In this document: piece after piece, positions 26,192 to 34,257 of the stretch
Layout: every line of letters begins with the position of its first letter
Position numbering within the stretch: the stretch's first letter is position 1
Source: CAVSQX01 sp963730225
GTDB taxonomy: Bacteria > Planctomycetota > Phycisphaerae > Tepidisphaerales > Tepidisphaeraceae
NCBI GenBank assembly: GCA_963730225.1
Contig: CAVSQX010000001.1
Span: forward strand, 1,116,001-1,180,000
Direction of reading: 5' to 3'
Length of the DNA: 64,000 nt
Position numbers and translations under genes: made by a program
The notes under the pieces: model-generated
The model's input: only the letters and a program-made list of their open reading frames with translations
What the model was told of the DNA's origin: nothing
Databases searched by the model: none

Positions 26192-26758
26192 ATGAATCGC
26201 CATCTCTTGATTTTCGGCGTCGCTTTGCTTTCGATCGGCCTGCCCCTGTGGGCGGCGGAGACGCGCGTGGCATCCACCGGCGGTCACAGCCCGCACGAAA
26301 CATTCAGCAAGGTCATCGACGGCGATCGGATCATGATCGTCTACGGCCGGCCCTACACCAAGGATTACCGCACCGGCGAAATGCGCGAAATCTGGGGCAA
26401 GCTGGTTCCCTTCGGAAAAGTCTGGCGGACCGGCGCCGACGAAGCGACGCTGATTATACTGCAAAAGCCCATCAAGATCGGCGATCTGTCCGTACCCGCC
26501 GGTGCCTACACGCTTTTCACGCTGCCCGCCGAAGACGGCACGGCCAAGTTGATCGTCAACAAGCAGATCGGCCAATGGGGCCTGGAATATCATCCGGATC
26601 AGGATCTGGGCCGCGTCGATCTGAAAAAGGACGATCTGGATACGCCGGTGGACCAGTTCACGATGAGCCTCGACAAAGCCCCATCGGGCGGCGGCGGGGT
26701 TCTGAGCATGAAATGGGAGAAAATTCAGTATTCGGTTCCGTTCACGGTAGAGCAGTAG
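26192..26758 (+). CDS. DUF2911 domain secreted protein
   Basis: 188 residues from the ATG at 26192, which has AGGAG six bases upstream; the open frame begins earlier but without a ribosome site. Signal peptide LLIFGVALLSIGLPLWAAE. The mature part has the DUF2911 pattern: VIDGDRIMIVYGRPYTKDYR, WGKLVPFGKVWRTGADEATL, and VPAGAYTLFTLPAEDG. Members are secreted beta-rich proteins of unknown function common in Bacteroidetes, Acidobacteria and Planctomycetes. It ends 10 bases before the PIG-L gene and probably shares its transcript. Confidence 0.85.
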   Translation: MNRHLLIFGVALLSIGLPLWAAETRVASTGGHSPHETFSKVIDGDRIMIVYGRPYTKDYRTGEMREIWGKLVPFGKVWRTGADEATLIILQKPIKIGDLSVPAGAYTLFTLPAEDGTAKLIVNKQIGQWGLEYHPDQDLGRVDLKKDDLDTPVDQFTMSLDKAPSGGGGVLSMKWEKIQYSVPFTVEQ

Positions 26759-26768
26759 CCCGGGACCG

Positions 26769-29262
26769 ATGCGAATCGCCCGATCATTTACTGGCGGCCT
26801 TTTTTTTGCCGCATATCTTTGCATCGCCGCGAGTCTCACGCGCGCCGCCGATGCGCCGCAACCTGCCGCGGTGTTGCAGCAGCTCCGCAGCTTCGACCAA
26901 TGGGGCAGCGTGCTGCACATCGCGGCCCATCCCGATGACGAAAACACGCAGTTGCTGGCCTATCTGGCCCGTGGACGAAACTATCGCACGGCGTATCTCT
27001 CCGTCACCCGAGGCGACGGCGGACAAAACGTCCTCGGCCCGGAATTCGGTCCCGAGCTCGGTGTCATCCGCACGCAGGAACTTCTGGCCGCCCGCCGGCT
27101 CGACGGCAGCCAGCAATTCTTCACGCGAGCCATCGACTTCGGCTTCTCCAAGGATTACCGCCAAACCCTTCGTATCTGGGACCACCAGCAGGTGCTGGCC
27201 GACATCGTCCGCGTTATCCGCACGTTTCGCCCCGATGTCATCATCACCCGTTTCACAACCATTCCCGGCAACACCCACGGCCACCACACGGCCTCGGCCG
27301 TTTTGGCTTTGGAAGCGTTCAAGCTCGCCGGCGATCCAAATGCGTTTCCCGATCAACTTCACGATCTTTCTGTCTGGCAGCCGACGCGCATTTTTTCCAA
27401 CGGCTTCACCATCGGGTTGGGCGGCCGCGGGAATGGCGCGACAACGCAGAATGTTCAACCCATCGTGCGGATGAACATCAACGGCACCGATCCCGTCAGC
27501 GGATTGTCCTTCGCCGATTTGGCCGCCCGCAGCCGATCGATGCACAAAACCCAGGGCTTCGGCAACTTCACGGGCGGCGGCCGCTTCGGCAGCAGACCCG
27601 AGGCGTTTGCCCTGATGGCCGGCGAGCCGGCAACCAAGGACATCATGGACGGCATCGACACAACCTGGGGCCGCGTTTCCGGTGGAGCGGAAATCGGAAA
27701 GATGACCGATGATCTGATCGCCAAATTCGACGCACCGAATCCTCGCCGCCAATGTGCCCGCGTTGCTGTCGATCAAAGCGAAGTTGCAATCGCTGCCGCC
27801 CGATCCAATCGTCGATGAGAAGCGGCGAAATCTCGATCACATCCTTCAGGAATGTCTCGGGATCGAGGTGCAAACGACGGTTCCGCAAGCCGAAGTCGTG
27901 CCCGGCGAGACAATCACGCTGCATCACTCCGTGCACAGCAACGTTCCGCTGCGATGGGAATCGATTCGATATCCGAGCATCGCAAAAGAAGTCGCCGAAT
28001 CCACCGAGTTGGCCGTCGGTCAAACCGTTTCAGCCGATTCTCAGCAGACGATTCCGGCCGACACGCCGTTGAGCCAGCCATACTGGCTGCGCGAAGACGG
28101 CACGCCGGGAATGTTTCGCGTCGATGAACCATCGCTGATCGGCCGGCCCGAGAATCCGCCGGTTTTTCCGGTTGAATTCGTTTTTGAGGTCGCCGGGCAG
28201 AAGCTGGTCGTCTCCGATCAGCCCGTGTCGGCCGACGAATCACATCGGCGAATCGATGTCATTCCGCCGGTATCGTTGAAATTCGGATCGGCCGTTCAGC
28301 TTTTCGCTCCTGGAGCCGCGCAACCGGTTGCGATCGACGCGACGGCCTACCGCCCCAATTCGATCGGCACAATCCAGTTGGATATGCCCACCGGTTGGAC
28401 GGTCGTTCCGTCGTCACAGCCATTCGAATTGCAAGCCGTCGGAGACAAGTCGCGGTTCACATTCACCGTCACCGCCGCTTCGCAAGCTGCCGTCGCCGAC
28501 ATCCGGGCGCACGTTTTGATCAACGGCGCGACTTTCGCCGCCGATCGCATCGAGATTCATTACAGCCACATTCCCTTCATTCTTCTACAGCCGCCGGCCC
28601 GTCTGAAAGCCGTCGCCATCGAGCTGGCCACGCGCGGCCACCAACTGGGATATCTTCCCGGCGCGGGCGACAGCGTCGCCGACGGTTTGGTTCAGATGGG
28701 ATATTCCGTGACTCAACTGGCCGGCCCCGATCTGACTGCCGAAAAACTTCACGATCTTGACGCCATCGTCGTTGGCGTTCGCGCGTTTGCCGTGCGGAAA
28801 GATCTGACGCCGGCCGCCATGGCGGCCCTGGCCGATTTTGTCCAGGCCGGCGGCAATCTGATCGTGCAATATGTCCGCCCCGAGAGCGGGCTTCAGTCGA
28901 TTTCGCTGGGACCGTACGAACTGCGTTTGTCGAGCCAGCGTGTTACCGATCCCAACGCCACGATGACATTTCTGGTTCCCGATCATCCCGCGCTCAACAC
29001 ACCCAACAAAATCACCGCCGCCGATTTCGACGGCTGGGTGCAGGAGCGCGGCACCTATTTTCCCAGCAGTTGGGACGATCATTTCGTCCCGATCTTCGCC
29101 TGCAACGACGCCGGTGAACCGCCGCTCAAGGGATCACTGTTAATCGCACCCTTCGGCAAAGGGAACTTCGTTTACACCGGGCTGGGATTCTTCCGCCAAC
29201 TCCCCGCCGGCACGCCCGGAGCCTATCGGCTGCTGGCGAACCTGGTATCGCTTGGAAAATGA
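26769..29262 (+). CDS. secreted PIG-L family deacetylase with large C-terminal domain (frameshifted)
   Basis: About 830 residues in two frames. Part one (26769 onwards) has a signal peptide and a PIG-L (LmbE) metal-dependent deacetylase: HIAAHPDDEN, SVTRGDGGQN and THGHHTAS give the zinc ligands. Near 27739-27744 the frame slips by one base, and the other frame continues with NVPALLSIKAKLQSLPPDP through beta-sandwich-like segments to FVYTGLGFFRQLPAGTPGAY and the stop at 29262. Long PIG-L proteins with this layout occur next to symporter genes in Acidobacteria and Planctomycetes. It may deacylate or cut a sugar amide or a bacillithiol conjugate outside the cytoplasm, an idea drawn from the bsh genes just downstream. 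Confidence 0.8.
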
Positions 29263-29392
29263 TCCCTCCCATGACGACGCCTCCACCGGCCTGCCCGTTC
29301 TGCGAACCTGGCCGGCCGTCTACGCATTCGTGTTGATCTTCTTTGCAATTGTCGTGGGACTTCTCATCGCCCTTTCGAGGGCGTTCTCGTGA
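29252..29392 (+). CDS. 46-residue single-span membrane peptide between PIG-L and symporter genes
   Basis: A short frame overlaps the end of the PIG-L gene and stops at 29390-29392, where TGA overlaps the GTG of the symporter gene. A TTG at 29252 is the nearest usable start. The peptide has an acidic N-terminus, then GLPVLRTWPAVYAFVLIF followed by a continuous hydrophobic run and ends RAFS. The hydrophobic span of about 22 residues, the WPAVYAFVL motif and exact coupling to the symporter start argue for a real gene. Small proteins of this type accompany some sodium/solute symporters as accessory subunits. Family not known to me by name. Confidence 0.6.
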   Translation: MENDPSHDDASTGLPVLRTWPAVYAFVLIFFAIVVGLLIALSRAFS

Positions 29393-31065
29393 ACGCACTG
29401 GATTACGCCGTCCTGCTCGGCTCGATGCTCGGCATCGCCGCCTTCGGGATCTGGCGAACCCGCGGCCGGCGCGATCTGGGCGGTTACCTCAAAGGCTCCG
29501 GCAACACGCGCTGGTTCGTCATCGGCCTGTCGGTGATGGCCACGCAGGCCAGCGCCGTCACATTCCTCTCTACGCCTGGACAGGGTTATCAGGACGGCCT
29601 GGGTTTCGTGCAGAATTATTTCGGCACTCCGATCGCGCTGGTCGTGATCGCCGCATTTTTTCTGCCGATTTACCGCCGGCTGAAAATCTTCACCGCCTAC
29701 GAATTCCTCGGAAAACGATTCGATTCCAAAACCCGCCTTCTGGGGGCCGGACTGTTTCTCTTCCAGCGCGGCATTGGCGCTGGCATCACCATCTACGCCC
29801 CGGCGATTGTTCTCTCGGCCGTCTTCGGCTGGAGCCTGAACCTCACGATTCTCTGTTCGGGACTTCTGGTCATTCTCTACACCGTCGCCGGCGGCAATGA
29901 CGCCGTCACCGTCACGCAGAAATATCAGATCGCCGTCATTTTCGCCGGCATGATCGCGGCGTTCTGCATTCTTCTGGCGAAGATGCCCGCCGGCCTGTCT
30001 CTGATCGACGATCTGCGAGTCGCCGGCGCGTTTCACAAATTGCAGGCCGTGAATTTTTCCACCGATCTTCGCCAGCGCTACACCTTCTGGACCGGCACGC
30101 TGGGCGCGACCTTTCTGATGCTCTCCTACTTCGGCACCGACCAGTCGCAGGTTCAGCGTTACATCTCCGGCGGCTCGCTGCGCGAAAGCCGGCTCGGCCT
30201 GATGTTCAACGCCGTCTGCAAAATTCCCATGCAATTTTTCATCCTGCTGCTGGGCGCGATGCTGTTCGTTTTCTACCAGTTTCATCCGCAGCCGATGACG
30301 TTCAACGAAAATTCCTGGAAAGCCTCCGCCGCCCAGCCCACGGCGCTCCAGCGGCAATTCGCCGGGATTCACGAGGAAAAAGCCGCGCTCATCCACCGGT
30401 GGCTTGACGCGACGCACTTGGGCGATGCCAGCGCAGCCGACTCGGCCCGCTCACAGGCTCTCGCCGCCGCCGACCGGGCCGACGCCGTGCGCGGCGAAGC
30501 GAAACAATCGCCCGATCAGCCGCGGAAAAAAGCCAACGAATCCGATTTCGTTTTCATCACGTTCATTCTCGACTATCTCCCGCACGGGCTGATCGGATTG
30601 CTGGTGGCCGCCTTTTTTGCGGCGGCGTTTTCCTCCAAGGCCGCCGAGCTGAACGCGCTGGCCTCCACCAGCACCATCGATTTCTACCGGCACATCATCC
30701 GTCCGCATGCCAGCGATTCTCACTGCGTCATCATCTCAAAACTTTTCACGATCTTCTGGGGCCTGATCGCCCTGGGGTTTGCGCTCTACGCCAATCTGGT
30801 CGAGAATCTTGTGCAGGCCGCCAACATCGTCGCCTCGATTTTCTACGGCGTGACTTTGGGCATGTTCCTGATCGGGTTTTTTATCCGCTGGATCGGCGGC
30901 ACCGCGGTTTTCTGGGGCGCGATCGCCGCTCAAACTCTGGTGATAATTCTCTACTACACCCTGTCGATCAGTTATCTCTGGTACAACGCCATCGGCCCGA
31001 TCGCTTGCGTCTTGTTCAGCGTCGTGATTCAAATTGCCTCGGCCCCTGCGGCTTTGGAAGCATGA
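29389..31065 (+). CDS. sodium:solute symporter (SSS) family transporter
   Basis: 558 residues with about 13 hydrophobic spans. The family core is visible: VIGLSVMATQASAVTFLSTP near the N-terminus and GAGITIYAPAIVLS in the middle, with YFGTDQSQVQRYISGGSLRE at about residues 247-266. A polar loop of about 90 residues (about 300-390), rich in Ala, Asp and Lys, interrupts the later spans. Start GTG at 29389 overlaps the small peptide stop, and the stop overlaps the next ATG (ATGA). Imports an unknown organic solute with sodium. In this setting it could bring in a sugar or amino acid needed for, or released by, the neighbouring deacetylases. Confidence 0.88.
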   Translation: MNALDYAVLLGSMLGIAAFGIWRTRGRRDLGGYLKGSGNTRWFVIGLSVMATQASAVTFLSTPGQGYQDGLGFVQNYFGTPIALVVIAAFFLPIYRRLKIFTAYEFLGKRFDSKTRLLGAGLFLFQRGIGAGITIYAPAIVLSAVFGWSLNLTILCSGLLVILYTVAGGNDAVTVTQKYQIAVIFAGMIAAFCILLAKMPAGLSLIDDLRVAGAFHKLQAVNFSTDLRQRYTFWTGTLGATFLMLSYFGTDQSQVQRYISGGSLRESRLGLMFNAVCKIPMQFFILLLGAMLFVFYQFHPQPMTFNENSWKASAAQPTALQRQFAGIHEEKAALIHRWLDATHLGDASAADSARSQALAAADRADAVRGEAKQSPDQPRKKANESDFVFITFILDYLPHGLIGLLVAAFFAAAFSSKAAELNALASTSTIDFYRHIIRPHASDSHCVIISKLFTIFWGLIALGFALYANLVENLVQAANIVASIFYGVTLGMFLIGFFIRWIGGTAVFWGAIAAQTLVIILYYTLSISYLWYNAIGPIACVLFSVVIQIASAPAALEA

Positions 31066-31823
31066 ACGCCATCATCTGTTTCGGCCAGCAACCGTCGGGG
31101 ATTTTCCCCAAGCGCTTTCTGTACGCCAAAATCCAAACCGCCCGCCGGCTCCAGGCCCAAATCGGCGGCGAAATCGTCTTCTTCTACCACGACAGCGATC
31201 ACGATCCGCGCGAAACCCGCACCCTCCTGCGCCATCGCAAAACTCAGCAGCCGTTCGCACTGAACTTTGCATTCGCCAACAAGCTTCAGCGCAAATATTC
31301 CCCGATGCATCTCAAGCGCGTCCTGCCGCAGTGGCACGAGAAAACCGCGCTTCAGTTGCCAGAATTGGTCGATCGGCATCTGGTCGAGGCGTTCCAAAAT
31401 TGCCACGGCCGAAACGTCGCCGATTTCTGTCTCGAAATGCATGGGCAAATGGGATTGCTCGACGGAATTCGCATCGCCCGCTCCAGCGATCCGGCGTTTC
31501 GACAATCGGCCTGCGACATCGACGACTTTTTTGTCGAAGTGCCCTACCAAAACGAAATCGTCCGGGCCCGCTGGACCGGCGGAGCGCTGCGCCTGCACCG
31601 CGGCGGAGAATCCTATCTCACGCTTCCCGCAATGCCGTTCATCAAATCGCAAACCAGCCCCTCGCGCGACAGCCGATTGCGGTGGATGCAATCGGTCATC
31701 CATTGCACGCACTACGTCTGCGGCGTCGGCGAGCAGAATTATCTTCACGAGCAGGACGCCCCTGAGATCAAGTTCGTCAAACGTGATACCATTGACCGAT
31801 CCGATGAAGCCTGGACCCTCTGA
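31062..31823 (+). CDS. compact BshC-like protein, candidate cysteine-adding enzyme
   Basis: 253 residues. Sequence features that match the bacillithiol cysteine ligase BshC: near the N-terminus AIICFGQQPSGIFPKRFLYA followed by FFYHDSDHDPRE corresponds to the GGQQ...GPLYT...EDHD block, and near the C-terminus CGVGEQNYLHEQ corresponds to the AGPGEINYWGE block. Known BshC is about 540 residues, so this is less than half length: the middle and the C-terminal coiled coil are missing. It lies directly before bshB and bshA, with its start overlapping the symporter stop. I infer it performs, or once performed, the last step: joining cysteine to GlcN-malate. Homology is from motif reading only. Confidence 0.65.
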   Translation: MNAIICFGQQPSGIFPKRFLYAKIQTARRLQAQIGGEIVFFYHDSDHDPRETRTLLRHRKTQQPFALNFAFANKLQRKYSPMHLKRVLPQWHEKTALQLPELVDRHLVEAFQNCHGRNVADFCLEMHGQMGLLDGIRIARSSDPAFRQSACDIDDFFVEVPYQNEIVRARWTGGALRLHRGGESYLTLPAMPFIKSQTSPSRDSRLRWMQSVIHCTHYVCGVGEQNYLHEQDAPEIKFVKRDTIDRSDEAWTL

Positions 31824-32531
31824 TCTCCCGCCGTTGCTGGCTTTCGGGCGCATCCCGATGACATCGAATTTGCCTGCGGCGGCGTCATTTTTCGAGAAAC
31901 CCTCGCCGGCCGGCGGGCTCATTTCGTCGTCTGCTCGGTCGGCGAATCGGCCAGCTCCGGCACGCCCGATCAGCGAAAACTGGAAGCCGAGAAATCCGCT
32001 GCGATTCTGGGTGCAAGCGTCGAGTTCATTCACCTCGACGGCGACGCCCATCTGGAAACCAAGGCCGCGCACACAATCACTTTGGCGGGAATCATCCGGC
32101 GGATTCGTCCGACGATTATCCTGTCGCCCAGCCTTGTCGAGAATCAACATCCCGATCATCCCCGACTGGGCCGGCTTGTCCGCGACGCCGCCCGGCTGGC
32201 GCGCTACGGCGGATTGGCTGAGCTGCGCTCGCTTCCGCCCCATGCGATTGATTCGCTTCTGTTTTACGCGGTGACGCCCGACGCCGAACCGCGCGACATG
32301 ACGCCGTTGTTCGTCGATGTTTCCGATCCCCAGATTCTCTCAACATGGACCAAAGCCATGGAGGCCCACGCATCGCAGACCAGCCAACGAGACTACGTCG
32401 AATTGCAACTGACGCGCGCCCGGCTCAACGGGTTGCGAGCGGGCATCGGCCACGCCATCACACTTTATTCCGCCGATCCGCTGGTTTTGAATTCACTCGC
32501 ACAATGCAGCAAAGGCGCTCGCCGGTTCTGA
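31804..32531 (+). CDS. bshB1: BshB-type PIG-L deacetylase (frameshifted)
   Basis: About 240 residues in two frames. MKPGPSDLPPLLAFG begins at 31804, then after a GGG run (31846-31848) the frame shifts and continues AHPDDIEFACGGVIFRE, with the zinc motif His-Pro-Asp-Asp, to VENQHPDHPRLGRLV with the third ligand and to the stop at 32531. Adding one G to the GGG run restores the reading frame exactly, which points to a sequencing slip. The enzyme removes acetyl from GlcNAc-malate to make GlcN-malate in bacillithiol synthesis. Its start overlaps the end of the BshC-like gene by 20 bases, and the bshA start is three bases beyond its stop. Confidence 0.82.
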
Positions 32532-32533
32532 AA

Positions 32534-33688
32534 ATGGCCAGGCAACAACCTCTCAGAATCGGCATCACCTGTTACCCCTCCGTCGGCGGCAGCGGTGTGC
32601 TGGCCTCGGCGCTGGGGGAAGAACTGGCCACTCGCGGTCATCAGGTTCACTTCATCAGCTACGAACGACCGTTTCGCCTCCCGCCCGATTCGCCGAACCT
32701 GCATTTTCATCCCGTCAACATCGGCAACTACGGGCTGTTCCCGTATCCGGATTACACGCTGCCGTTGTCGGTGAAGATGGCGGAGGTGAGCCGAGACCAT
32801 CATTTGGATGTGTTGCACGTCCATTACGCCGTGCCCCACGCGACGGCGGCGATTCTGGCGCGATCGATGTTACCGCCGCAGCAGCGGCCGCGCGTCGTCA
32901 CAACGTTGCACGGCACCGACACGACATTGTTTGGCCGCGACGCCGATTATGGCCCAGCCATCCGACACGCCCTGGATTCCTCGGACGCCGTCAGCGCGGT
33001 ATCGCACTTTCTGCGGCAGGAAACCCAGCGCCTTTTCCAGTTCGATCGACCGATCGACGTGATCCATAATTTTTTCACCCCGCGCCCGCCCCGACAATCG
33101 CGGCAGGAGATTCGTCGGGAGCTGGGGATCAAAAATCGGGCGATGCTGTTGCACTCCTCCAATCTTCGCCCCGCCAAGCGGATCGATCTGCTGCTGGAGA
33201 CGGTCCGTCGCATTCATCCGCGCGATTCCTTCAAGCTGGTGATTCTGGCCGGCGAGGATTTTACTCCGCACTTATCCGATGTGCGCCGTCTTGGGCTGGA
33301 GGATCGCGTCGTCGTTCGAGACAAAATTGGCTGCATCGAAGACTATCTCCAGGCGGCCGACATCGCGATCTACACCTCGGAAACCGAGAGCTTCTGCCTC
33401 AGCATTCTTGAGGCGATGTGCTTTTCGTGCCCCAGCGTGGCGACTGGCGTCGGCGGGATTCCGGAAGTCGTGGAAGATAACGTGACGGGTATCCTCGCGC
33501 CGTTTGGAGATTGCGCCGCCATGGCCAGCGCTGTCGAAGCATTGATCGGTGATCCAGCCCGGCGATCGGCTATGGGAGCGTCGGCACAGCAGTGCGCCCG
33601 CGAGCTGTTTGCAGCCGAAACAATCGTGCCAAAGTATGAAGCGCTCTATCGACGCATTTGCAGTTCGCCGCGAGTAACGCAACTGTGA
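32534..33688 (+). CDS. bshA: N-acetyl-alpha-D-glucosaminyl L-malate synthase BshA
   Basis: 384 residues from the ATG at 32534, just after the bshB stop; the open frame extends upstream but only over bshB. GT4-family retaining glycosyltransferase: IGITCYPSVGGSGVLASALG matches the BshA N-terminus (glycine-rich GGSGV), HVHYAVPHATAAI, TTLHGTDTTLFG, and the late ESFCLSILEAMCFSCPSVAT block with the donor-binding Glu. It joins GlcNAc from UDP-GlcNAc to L-malate, the first step of bacillithiol. With the deacetylase and BshC-like genes, the pathway is complete in three adjacent genes. The GGSGV/HYAVPHA pair is what separates BshA from other GT4 enzymes. Confidence 0.9.
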   Translation: MARQQPLRIGITCYPSVGGSGVLASALGEELATRGHQVHFISYERPFRLPPDSPNLHFHPVNIGNYGLFPYPDYTLPLSVKMAEVSRDHHLDVLHVHYAVPHATAAILARSMLPPQQRPRVVTTLHGTDTTLFGRDADYGPAIRHALDSSDAVSAVSHFLRQETQRLFQFDRPIDVIHNFFTPRPPRQSRQEIRRELGIKNRAMLLHSSNLRPAKRIDLLLETVRRIHPRDSFKLVILAGEDFTPHLSDVRRLGLEDRVVVRDKIGCIEDYLQAADIAIYTSETESFCLSILEAMCFSCPSVATGVGGIPEVVEDNVTGILAPFGDCAAMASAVEALIGDPARRSAMGASAQQCARELFAAETIVPKYEALYRRICSSPRVTQL

Positions 33689-33844
33689 CGGAATATCGGC
33701 ATCGGCAAGATGTAACCCACTGAAGAAGCGAATGAACCTGCGCCAAACGATGGCGGCCGGACAATTTTTGCCGGTGGCTGAGCTTCTGCCCAGAGCGTGC
33801 GTCCTGGGTTTTGCCACGTTCGTTGTGGATCTGACCGCTGCGCG

Positions 33845-33866
33845 CGAATTGACCTGAAAAGGTCAA
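33845..33866 (+). terminator. nine-base hairpin with GAAA loop after the bacillithiol operon
   Basis: AATTGACCT at 33845-33853, loop GAAA, AGGTCAATT at 33858-33866: a perfect stem with a stable tetraloop. It lies about 160 bases after bshA. There is no T-tract, so it may be a processing or stability element, or a regulator site, rather than a standard terminator. Confidence 0.45.
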
Positions 33867-33950
33867 TTGAAGTAACGGTTGCTCGTTCTATGCTGGGGCA
33901 ATTCACGGGAAAAAATCCGTTTAAGCCACAAATCGCCCGGGAAATTCCAC

Positions 33951-34208
33951 ATGCGATCAAAAGCGAGCGCAAAGCATGTCGTTTCCTGGACGGGCATTGC
34001 AGTTTCCGTGGCGGCGGCGCCGGTGCGTGCGGACGGATGGCACTCCCGGGCAGCCGGGCTGCGACGGCAAGCGGGCCGGTTCCAGCGGCGTCACCGTCGC
34101 CGCATTGGCCGGAACCGACAGCATTGGGCTTTTGCGGGTATTGGAACGATCGGATCGCCGCGCCGTGGGCGTAGGAAATCCTTGAGATCGTTCGCAAGGC
34201 ATTTCTGA
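33951..34208 (+). pseudogene. signal peptide remnant, probable decayed or frameshifted short gene
   Basis: An ATG at 33951 starts a good signal peptide (SWTGIAVSVAAAPVRADG), but the remaining frame is Arg-rich to 34208 and does not look like protein. In the neighbouring frame the sequence continues TPGQPGCDGKRAGSSGVTVA to a stop at about 34185. The signal followed by a Gly/Pro-rich start resembles the beginning of the large glycine-rich gene at 34258, so this may be a broken small paralogue. The opposite-strand Pro-rich frames here are shadows. Confidence 0.3.
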
Positions 34209-34257
34209 CCGATGGTTCGAGCCACCGCTCACGGGGGCATGACTTGGGAGAACAATA

